From positions 1 through 10,773 of the forward strand of contig DASPHS010000115.1 of assembly GCA_035629475.1 (NCBI GenBank): 10,773 nucleotides of DNA. The letters are read 5' to 3'. Origin of the DNA: JARIHD01 sp035629475 (GTDB taxonomy: Bacteria; Patescibacteriota; Saccharimonadia; Saccharimonadales; UBA4665). Every line of letters begins with the position of its first letter. Within the stretch, counting starts at the first letter, position 1. Shown one piece after another: positions 5,371 through 10,347 of the stretch. The notes beneath the pieces are model-generated. The model was not told where the DNA came from, did no database searches, and saw only the letters and a list, made by a program, of their open reading frames with translations. The translations under genes and the position numbers were made by a program.

Positions 5371-6084
5371 ATGAGTGTATACAGCAATACGCAGATTTTG
5401 CAGGCCATCGAAATGGGCCACATTGTCAGCGTTCCGTTTAACCCCAAGCATGTTGCCCACGCCAGTCTTGACGTAACGCTTGGTTATTACTATTACCGTA
5501 CTGAACGCAGTGGCCACAAGACTATCTACAATCCGTTCAACGAAGAGGATGTAGAACGCTACTTCGGGCAACCACAGCAAGCAGTACCGCACGGCGAATG
5601 GTGCTGGCAAAACGGCATACAGCCCGTAGCCGGCATTCCACTGGACCACCCAGTTATCGCATTGCGTCCGGGCGAGCGCATCCTGGCACATACCCATGAG
5701 TTTTTTGGCATTAAGCCGCCTGGTGCCTACGAGCTGAAGTCACGCTCCAGCTGGGGCCGTAACGGTATAGCAGTCTGTTTTGACGCTGGCTGGGTTGACC
5801 CCGGCTACATTAACCGCCTTACCCTCGAGATCTTTAACCTTAACCAGCACGAAACCGTACTGTTGCCCGTGGGGGAACGTATCGCCCAAGCTGTCTTCCA
5901 CGAAACCGGCGAGGTAGCCGGCAATTACGGCTCCGGCCGCGACAACGGTTTTAGTGGCAAGTACCAGCAGGGCACCGACCTCGAAGAATTGATCCGCGAT
6001 TGGACACCAGACCAAATGTTACCAAAGGCCTACAAGGACAAGCGTAGCTTGCCCGTACCAATAGCCGGTTTAAAAGCACTATAG
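5371..6084 (+). CDS. dcd: dCTP deaminase / dUTPase family protein
   Basis: A 237-residue member of the trimeric dUTPase/dCTP-deaminase fold. It probably deaminates dCTP to dUTP (or on to dUMP) to feed dTMP synthesis. Landmarks: HASLDVTLG (30-38), PGERI (100-104), ELKSRSSWGRNGI (121-133) equivalent to the GRSSLARLG motif of E. coli Dcd, DAGWVDPGY (138-146), TLEIFN (151-156), PVGERIAQAVF (166-176), and a C-terminal GKYQQG (196-201). Ser126, Arg130 and Glu153 match the catalytic Ser111, Arg115 and Glu138 of E. coli Dcd; Glu153 argues for a deaminase over a plain dUTPase. Asp138 stands where E. coli has Thr124. The protein is longer than E. coli Dcd (193), with inserts around residues 40-90 and a tail after 201. 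The fused Tmk-ThyX gene starts 14 bp downstream, supporting a shared operon. Confidence 0.85.
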   Translation: MSVYSNTQILQAIEMGHIVSVPFNPKHVAHASLDVTLGYYYYRTERSGHKTIYNPFNEEDVERYFGQPQQAVPHGEWCWQNGIQPVAGIPLDHPVIALRPGERILAHTHEFFGIKPPGAYELKSRSSWGRNGIAVCFDAGWVDPGYINRLTLEIFNLNQHETVLLPVGERIAQAVFHETGEVAGNYGSGRDNGFSGKYQQGTDLEELIRDWTPDQMLPKAYKDKRSLPVPIAGLKAL

Positions 6085-6098
6085 CGGGAGCACAGCAG

Positions 6099-8435
6099 AT
6101 GAGAGAACAACAAAATGGGACGTTCATAGTCATTGAGGGGACTGATGGCTCAGGCAAAGGCACACAGTTTCAAAAGCTGACAGAACGACTCACCGCCGAG
6201 GGCTATGACGTCGCTACCTTTGATTTCCCGCAGTATGAACAGGAGTCCAGCTACTTCGTACGCGAATACCTGAACGGCAAGTACGGCAGTGCTGAAGACG
6301 TCGGTCCATATACCGGTTCACTCTTTTACGCGCTGGACCGCTACCAGGCAGCGCCACAAATCCGTGCAGCACTTGCCGAGGGCAAGGTAGTACTAGCTAA
6401 TCGCTTCGTCGGCTCTAACATGGCCCACCAGGGCACCAAATTCCACCATGCTGAAGAGCGCCGTGGCTACTTTATCTGGCTCGACAATCTGGAGTTCGAG
6501 ATGCTCCGCACACCACGGCCGACACTCAGCTTTGTACTGCGCGTCCCGGCCGAGATAGCACAGGGCCTGGTGGATAAAAAGGCGCAGCGCAATTACACCG
6601 ATAAAAAGCGTGACCTACACGAAGCCGACCTCAGCCACCTGCAGAAGGCAGTCGAAGTCTACGACGACATGTGCCAGCTGTTCCCCAAAGATTTTGTACG
6701 CATGGATTGTGTGCAGCAGGGTCAACTACTCGATATCGATACGGTACACGCCATGCTTTGGCAGCAAATCCAGCCGCTCCTGCCTGCCAAAAAGTCGGGC
6801 AAGCCAGCCGTAGCTACAGCGCCGGCCAAAACAGTCGTTACCAGCGAGTATGTCGCAAAGGACACCGAGGGACGGTATCAGGTCACTGAAGCAGGAAAGC
6901 GGTTCCTGGAAGAAGCCGTAACAGACACCGAGGGCAATGTATACGCGTTTACTGGCAAGCTCAGTCCCGTTACCGTAGCTGCCGCCATGGCCCGTCTAAG
7001 TCGACGCGCCGACGACATGCGCATTACTATTCTTGATGAATTTGCCGCCAACGAGGGCAAGGATGAGCAGCTCCTGCAGCGGGTTATTACTGCCTACGGC
7101 GATGACAGCGTGCAGCAACTGAGCGGCATCCACGTGGTTGTCGAAAATGCCAGCAACCTGCTGACCAAAAAGCTGGAGTGGGGACGCATGGCATCATACC
7201 TGGAGCAGTCTACGCGCTACATTTACTTCGACCAGAAAGATCAGAACGGCAAATACCGCTACTATACGCCAGAGTATCTGCCGCAGCATGTCCGCAACCA
7301 GTACAACCAGTATATGGACCAGATATTTGATATCTATTCTGAACTAGTGCACACTCTCACCAAGTACATAACCGACAACTCTACCGTGCCCCAAAACGAA
7401 CGCGATGGTGCGTTCCGGGGGGCAGTACGAGCCCAGGCATGCGATGCGGTGCGGCCATTACTTCCTGTCGCCACCACATCAACCGTGGGCATTTTTGCAT
7501 CAGGGCAGGCGCTCGAAAGCCTGATCATGCATTTACTGAGCGACCCGACACCCGAAGCGCGCGAAACGGGCAAACAGATGCTCGCCCAAGCCCGTAAGGT
7601 TGCCCCTGCGTTCTTGGAACGCGCAGACAAGCCCGAACGTGGTGGGGCTGCCATTGCCTACCGGGCGAACACATTTACCAATGTGGCCAAGTTGGCCCAG
7701 GAATACTTGCCGAGTAACCTGACCGATCAGGCTGAACCCGTGCAGCTTGTCCACGTATGGCCCCGCAACGAAATGGACATCGTGGGCGACATGCTGTACG
7801 AACACAGCAACCTCCCGCTCAAAGAATTGCAGCGCATTACCTCAGATTGGCCGTATGCGCAAAAAATGGCAGTATTTGATGCCTACATGGGCGAACGTCT
7901 TAACCGGCGGCATCGTCCTGGCCGTGCCCTCGAAAAAATCCACTACAGCTGGGATCTGGTGTGCGACTACGGTATATTCCGCGACCTCCAGCGCCACCGC
8001 ATGGTCGACGACCTGGAGTGGCAGCAGCTCACGCCACGGTATGGCTATGAAGTCCCGCAGCTTGTTGATGAAGCAGGCCTGGCCGACCAGTTTGAAGCGT
8101 GCTTTGACATCAGCCTCAAGCTCTTCAGCATACTGCAGGGAGAGGGCTACTACCAAGAAGCCCAATACGCGACGTTGCTTGGGCATCGCATGCGCTGGAA
8201 GATTACCTACAATGCCCGCGAAGCGTTCCATCTACACGAACTCCGCACCAGCCCGCAGGGGCACCCCGGTTACCGCAAGCTCGTCCAGCAAATGCACGAA
8301 AAGCTCGCCGAGGTACACCCCAACCTGGCCGAAGCCATGAAATTTGTGAACCAAGGCGAAGACCCCGAACTTTCCCGCCTGGCTGCCGAACGCTATACGC
8401 AGTTCAAACTCCAGCAGCTCGACGCCCACAAATAA
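6099..8435 (+). CDS. Thymidylate kinase fused to two tandem ThyX-like domains
   Basis: A 778-residue protein with three parts. Residues 1-228 are a thymidylate kinase (dTMP to dTDP): P-loop GTDGSGKGTQ (14-23), LDRY (79-82), and NRFVGSNMAHQG (101-112) as the DRY-type motif. Residues 229-280 are a linker. Residues 281-510 are a first ThyX (flavin-dependent thymidylate synthase) domain with SRRADD (301-306), YGDDSVQQL and WGRMASYLEQSTRY (361-374), where the ThyX signature RHRx7S appears as WGRx7S with Glu369, Ser371 and Arg373 kept. Residues 520-778 form a second ThyX domain with QRHRMVDDLEWQQLTPRY (631-648), which keeps RHR but has a 3-residue insertion and Thr645 in place of Ser, and with NARE (705-708) and ELR (714-716) of the dUMP site. 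GGGAG (6086-6090) at 8-nt spacing supports the start. Fusing synthase to kinase links dUMP to dTMP to dTDP, and the upstream Dcd-like protein would supply dUMP. Confidence 0.92.
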   Translation: MREQQNGTFIVIEGTDGSGKGTQFQKLTERLTAEGYDVATFDFPQYEQESSYFVREYLNGKYGSAEDVGPYTGSLFYALDRYQAAPQIRAALAEGKVVLANRFVGSNMAHQGTKFHHAEERRGYFIWLDNLEFEMLRTPRPTLSFVLRVPAEIAQGLVDKKAQRNYTDKKRDLHEADLSHLQKAVEVYDDMCQLFPKDFVRMDCVQQGQLLDIDTVHAMLWQQIQPLLPAKKSGKPAVATAPAKTVVTSEYVAKDTEGRYQVTEAGKRFLEEAVTDTEGNVYAFTGKLSPVTVAAAMARLSRRADDMRITILDEFAANEGKDEQLLQRVITAYGDDSVQQLSGIHVVVENASNLLTKKLEWGRMASYLEQSTRYIYFDQKDQNGKYRYYTPEYLPQHVRNQYNQYMDQIFDIYSELVHTLTKYITDNSTVPQNERDGAFRGAVRAQACDAVRPLLPVATTSTVGIFASGQALESLIMHLLSDPTPEARETGKQMLAQARKVAPAFLERADKPERGGAAIAYRANTFTNVAKLAQEYLPSNLTDQAEPVQLVHVWPRNEMDIVGDMLYEHSNLPLKELQRITSDWPYAQKMAVFDAYMGERLNRRHRPGRALEKIHYSWDLVCDYGIFRDLQRHRMVDDLEWQQLTPRYGYEVPQLVDEAGLADQFEACFDISLKLFSILQGEGYYQEAQYATLLGHRMRWKITYNAREAFHLHELRTSPQGHPGYRKLVQQMHEKLAEVHPNLAEAMKFVNQGEDPELSRLAAERYTQFKLQQLDAHK

Positions 8436-8445
8436 GGGCCTGCAT

Positions 8446-8480
8446 AAAAAGAGACGGCAATGCGACAGCCGTCTCTTTTT
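8446..8480. terminator. Bidirectional intrinsic terminator
   Basis: AAAAAGAGACGGC (8446-8458) pairs with GCCGTCTCTTTTT (8468-8480) over 13 bp around a 9-nt loop. The A-run on one side and T-run on the other make it work in both directions: for the tmk-thyX gene on + and for the 59-codon gene on -, whose stop is 5 nt away. Confidence 0.9.
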
Positions 8481-8485
8481 AGGTG

Positions 8486-8665
8486 CTACAATACATCACC
8501 CGCTGGCCGGATAACCGTCTGGTCCATCAGGAGGGAAGGCAGCTTGCGGCCATACAGGAAGGCCTCAGCCTGCGCGCTTATGCCTGCACCTTCTGGCAAG
8601 GGAACCCTGTGTTGTTGCGCGGGCTGCTCTTGGTCGGCCGGACTGGCTTGCTGTTCTATTTCCAT
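8486..8665 (-). CDS. Small hypothetical protein, 59 residues
   Basis: An unrecognised 59-codon ORF from ATG at 8665 to TAG at 8488-8486. The start is well supported: AAGGAG (- strand, 8678-8673) with 7-nt spacing. Residues 1-19 are rich in Gln, Glu, Ala and Pro and probably disordered (MEIEQQASPADQEQ). Residues 29-47 could form a helix (ISAQAEAFLYGRKLPSLL), and the tail has several hydrophobic residues (TVIRPAGDVL). No signal peptide or membrane span is seen. It is preceded on the same strand by a terminator-like hairpin and ends in the bidirectional terminator, so it may be read by leakage from the 31-codon ORF or from an unseen promoter. An overlapping + strand reading frame (GTG at 8483) has no ribosome site and is rejected. 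Confidence 0.6.
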   Translation of the reverse strand: MEIEQQASPADQEQPAQQHRVPLPEGAGISAQAEAFLYGRKLPSLLMDQTVIRPAGDVL

Positions 8666-8685
8666 AGTGATACTCCTTATAAATT

Positions 8686-8714
8686 AAAAAACCGAGTCCT
8701 GGATGGACCCGGTT
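8686..8714 (-). terminator. Intrinsic terminator or attenuator on the - strand
   Basis: On the - strand AACCGGGTCC pairs with GGACTCGGTT over 10 bp with one G-U pair around a 5-nt loop, followed by a T-run. The same stem read on the + strand has an A/C mismatch, so the sequence favours - strand transcription. It lies between the 31-codon and 59-codon ORFs. Confidence 0.75.
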
Positions 8715-8735
8715 TATTTTGATTTCTCGTTTTGT

Positions 8736-8831
8736 TTAACGGCCGGTTCTATCCAGTGCATACGCATACGCAAAAAACCAACCAAAGAGGGTGGCGTTGC
8801 GGGCTATAGCTGGATAATATGAACGAGCCAT
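8736..8831 (-). CDS. Leaderless 31-residue hydrophobic peptide (candidate)
   Basis: ATG at 8831-8829, 31 codons, TAA at 8738-8736. The peptide starts MARSYYPAIAR, has an aromatic hydrophobic stretch of about 14 residues (13-26, ATLFGWFFAYAYAL) and ends DRTGR, the pattern of a tiny single-span or membrane-associated peptide. The evidence for expression is the promoter TTGACG-N17-TAATAC placed 7 nt before the ATG, and the strand-specific terminator after the stop. No Shine-Dalgarno sequence is present, which fits a leaderless mRNA. The hydrophobic core is short for a full membrane crossing. A longer in-frame ORF extends upstream to 9074 but runs antisense through the divergent promoter and a terminator, so the short form is preferred. 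Confidence 0.45.
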   Translation of the reverse strand: MARSYYPAIARNATLFGWFFAYAYALDRTGR

Positions 8832-8838
8832 ACCTACA

Positions 8839-8867
8839 GTATTACTCGCTTTGAAAAGCTGCGTCAA
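8839..8867 (-). promoter_or_regulatory. Divergent promoter, - strand
   Basis: On the - strand TTGACG (8867-8862), a 17-bp spacer, and TAATAC (8844-8839), then 7 nt to the ATG at 8831. The -35 is part of the left arm of the 10-bp inverted repeat, in mirror image to the + promoter. Confidence 0.6.
8848..8859. repeat. 12-bp palindrome in the - strand promoter spacer
   Basis: GCTTT (8848-8852) and AAAGC (8855-8859) around a 2-bp centre, entirely within the 17-bp spacer between -35 and -10 of the leftward promoter. A candidate repressor or regulator site. Confidence 0.4.
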
Positions 8868-8894
8868 CCCCTCCATAAGCACGAAGGGGTTGAC
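8863..8894. repeat. Perfect 10-bp inverted repeat holding both -35 boxes
   Basis: GTCAACCCCT (8863-8872) and AGGGGTTGAC (8885-8894), with a 12-bp centre. Each arm ends in TTGAC of a -35 box pointing outward, so the two promoters are arranged symmetrically about 8878/8879. This fits a binding site for a dimeric regulator acting on both promoters. If transcribed by read-through it would also fold as a hairpin. Confidence 0.8.
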
Positions 8895-8918
8895 ACGGGC
8901 TGTAAGGAATCTTACAAT
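8890..8918 (+). promoter_or_regulatory. Consensus promoter, + strand
   Basis: TTGACA (8890-8895), a 17-bp spacer, and TACAAT (8913-8918): the -35 and spacing are perfect and the -10 matches five of six. Exactly 6 nt separate the -10 from the ATG at 8925, so the RNA should begin at or next to that A. It is the best-matching promoter in the window. Confidence 0.85.
8901..8916. repeat. 16-bp operator-like palindrome over the + promoter
   Basis: TGTAAG (8901-8906) and CTTACA (8911-8916) are perfect complements around GAAT. The palindrome covers the lower spacer and four bases of the -10, the usual place for a repressor site that blocks RNA polymerase. Confidence 0.55.
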
Positions 8919-8924
8919 GAAATT

Positions 8925-9011
8925 ATGTTTACGCGTTTCCTTTCTGTCGTCATTATGCACCTCCAAGGTCGGAGTACCCGTTTTGCGTACCAGAAAGTAA
9001 GAATCCGCTAA
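8925..9011 (+). CDS. Leaderless 28-residue cationic peptide, or start of a ~138-nt small RNA (candidate)
   Basis: ATG at 8925, 28 codons, TAA at 9009-9011. The peptide opens with a hydrophobic stretch (MFTRFLSVVIMHL) and ends basic: Arg16, Arg19, Lys24, Arg26 and Arg28, plus Arg4, with no acidic residue. The ATG stands at the transcription start expected from the consensus promoter, as in a leaderless mRNA. The whole transcript would run from about 8925 to the terminator near 9062, roughly 138 nt. A non-coding RNA is the alternative reading: the segment can also form local hairpins (for example GCTA/TAGC at 9007-9017). I recognise neither a peptide family nor an RNA family. The complete promoter-to-terminator unit is strong evidence that something is made here. 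Confidence 0.5.
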   Translation: MFTRFLSVVIMHLQGRSTRFAYQKVRIR

Positions 9012-9035
9012 TTTAGCAAGAAACTGAAACAACGC

Positions 9036-9062
9036 ATACCGGGTACCTACCCGGTATTTTTT
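9036..9062 (+). terminator. Strong intrinsic terminator
   Basis: ATACCGGGT (9036-9044) pairs with ACCCGGTAT (9049-9057) over 9 bp around ACCT, followed by T9057-T9062. It ends the 28-codon unit 14 bp before the next ATG, so it may act as an attenuator of the gene at 9076. Confidence 0.9.
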
Positions 9063-9075
9063 ATGAGAAACCACT

Positions 9076-10182
9076 ATGTATATCGAACACCTGCAGACAC
9101 CGCACCCCTATCTTGTTACCGAGCAACAACCAGCCCGGCCATTCGAGGAGTCTCTGCACGCCGCCCAAGCCCAGCAAGCACTCGAGGCAGCAGCCGGAAC
9201 AGCCGAATATGGCACCGTTCTGGGCGGCGTGCTGGATATGGCCCGCCTTGCGGTGCGGCAAACACTCCGATGGCCGAGCGGCGAGTATCCGCTACAATCT
9301 CAAAACGGCACGACGTTCGATACATTGCTCGCCGAACAAACAACCACCTGCAGTGGCTACACGACAGTACTTTCGGAAACACTAGACGCGTTGGGTATAC
9401 AGCATTTTATTGGCTTTGGGAACGGGCACGGTTTCCTGCTTGTCCCCACGCCTGATGGCATGCGTTACGAAGATGCGATGTTCAATGGCTTGAGCGGGCC
9501 ACTCGGGCAAGCAATCAATCAAGGCGCCCTCGACAATATGCCAAATCAGTTCCAAACCTACGGCAAGGCAGGCGTCTTGCTGAACACACAGGCCATGGTA
9601 GCCGAAAAAGGCCAAACGGTTGAGACATGGAAGGGCGATTACCCCTGGTTGCAGTACGATGGTGAGACGACGCTTAGCAATGATGCTCTTGCCAGTAAGC
9701 GTTTCGGCGAGAGCGAGGCCCGCCCCAAACACACGTTTGCAATTAGCATATTCCCATCGGCGGTCGGCAAATCAGTACTGCAGCAGTACACCCAGTACCA
9801 CTACCGGCTGCACAGGGGTGAATACACCAAAGCGTTGCGGCACCTGACGGCAATGCGTGGGTTCTATCCAGAAATTGATGCCCGCAATACACACACTTCT
9901 TTTAAAAATCTGTTCGAAGGATTAGTCGATCAGCGGAAGTACGTGGCTGCCCGGCATGCTATCGACCACTACTTTTCAAGTTTTGCTATCAGCAGTGACC
10001 CGCGCTTTGCGACGCTGGAAGGCGATATGTCCCGGGCCCTCGCCGAGAAAGCCGGCGAACGGCGTGATGCTGATGCCGCAGTTGCAGCCTACGAGCGGGC
10101 CTTGCGGGCTGCAAAATATGGCTGTGATATGTTGCTGGGCAAAATTGCCACGACGCAAAAGCTCATGCCACAGCTTGCTTGA
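9076..10182 (+). CDS. Transglutaminase-like (Cys-His-Asp) protein with helical C-terminal half
   Basis: A 368-residue, apparently cytosolic protein with no signal peptide or membrane span. Residues 81-135 match the transglutaminase-like core: Cys92 in TTTCSGYTTVLSETLDALGI, His118 in GFGNGHGFLLV, and Asp133 in GMRYEDAMF, which would form a papain-like Cys-His-Asp triad. The family includes peptidases, amidases and crosslinkers; nothing here fixes the substrate. Residues 236-368 are helical with TPR-like pairs (YTKALRHLTAMRGFYPE, KYVAARHAIDHYF, DADAAVAAYERALRAAKYG), suggesting a protein-binding arm. Cys92, His118 and Asp133 are all intact, so an active enzyme is likely. No Shine-Dalgarno sequence or fitting -10 precedes the ATG, which lies 14 bp after a strong terminator; expression may depend on read-through from the promoter at 8890. 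The stop overlaps the -35 of the next promoter. Confidence 0.8.
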   Translation: MYIEHLQTPHPYLVTEQQPARPFEESLHAAQAQQALEAAAGTAEYGTVLGGVLDMARLAVRQTLRWPSGEYPLQSQNGTTFDTLLAEQTTTCSGYTTVLSETLDALGIQHFIGFGNGHGFLLVPTPDGMRYEDAMFNGLSGPLGQAINQGALDNMPNQFQTYGKAGVLLNTQAMVAEKGQTVETWKGDYPWLQYDGETTLSNDALASKRFGESEARPKHTFAISIFPSAVGKSVLQQYTQYHYRLHRGEYTKALRHLTAMRGFYPEIDARNTHTSFKNLFEGLVDQRKYVAARHAIDHYFSSFAISSDPRFATLEGDMSRALAEKAGERRDADAAVAAYERALRAAKYGCDMLLGKIATTQKLMPQLA

Positions 10183-10208
10183 CGCTCTTTTAAGCACGAG
10201 GGTATACT
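10179..10208 (+). promoter_or_regulatory. Promoter upstream of the M20 peptidase gene
   Basis: TTGACG (10179-10184, overlapping the upstream stop codon), an 18-bp spacer, and TATACT (10203-10208). The predicted start near 10215 leaves a leader of about 130 nt before the ATG at 10348. Confidence 0.65.
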
Positions 10209-10254
10209 ACCAATGCCATGAAGACTACCGCGTTTTGTCTAGTCACCCTCGTGC
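10194..10254. repeat. 10-bp inverted repeat 51 bp apart, flanking the transcription start
   Basis: GCACGAGGGT (10194-10203) and ACCCTCGTGC (10245-10254) are perfect complements. The left arm lies in the promoter spacer and touches the -10; the right arm is in the transcribed leader. Centre to centre is 51 bp, close to five helical turns. The left arm is upstream of the expected start, so the repeat would act as DNA unless transcription comes from further upstream. Confidence 0.7.
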
Positions 10255-10274
10255 ACACCATACCGCTCGACTGA
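10218..10274 (+). CDS. Possible 18-residue leader peptide
   Basis: ATG at 10218, 18 codons, TGA at 10272-10274. It begins MKTTAFCLVTLVH and is moderately hydrophobic with three Leu, two Val and one Cys. The ATG is about 3 nt after the predicted transcription start, so it would be almost leaderless. Its stop overlaps the first pairs of a 10-bp hairpin that precedes a terminator-like stem. No strong run of one amino acid points to classic attenuation, so the peptide is only a candidate. Confidence 0.3.
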   Translation: MKTTAFCLVTLVHTIPLD

Positions 10275-10301
10275 TATTGTGCCTCTCGCACGCGCAGTAT
10301 C
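10273..10301 (+). promoter_or_regulatory. Stable hairpin in the M20 peptidase leader
   Basis: GATATTGTGC (10273-10282) pairs with GCGCAGTATC (10292-10301) over 10 bp with two U-G pairs around a 9-nt loop. It stands directly before the terminator-like stem, as an anti-terminator or anti-antiterminator element would. Confidence 0.45.
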
Positions 10302-10302
10302 G

Positions 10303-10330
10303 GGCTCCCACGGGGCCTCATTTTATTTTT
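10303..10330 (+). terminator. Terminator-like stem in the leader (possible attenuator)
   Basis: GGCTCC (10303-10308) pairs with GGGGCC (10312-10317) with one U-G pair around a 3-nt loop, followed by TCA and the T-rich tract TTTTATTTTT (10321-10330). The tract starts 3 nt after the stem, so efficiency may be partial. It sits 18 nt before the peptidase ATG, where it would control read-through. Confidence 0.5.
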
Positions 10331-10347
10331 AACAGGACGACATCATT

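Noticed and set aside
7747..8340. 197-residue + frame ORF inside the Tmk-ThyX gene
   Set aside because: Overlaps the conserved second ThyX domain in another frame with no start signal.
8460..8722. Two + strand ORFs of 75 and 79 residues (starts at 8460 and 8483)
   Set aside because: The first starts inside the terminator loop; neither has a Shine-Dalgarno site, and both lie opposite the 59-codon ORF that has a strong one. An extended -10-like TGCTACAAT at 8484-8492 is not followed by a usable start.
8736..9074. 112-residue - strand ORF covering the divergent region
   Set aside because: Its first 81 codons run antisense through the + promoter, the 28-codon ORF and the + terminator, with no ribosome site at its start. 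Only the last 31 codons have a fitting promoter.
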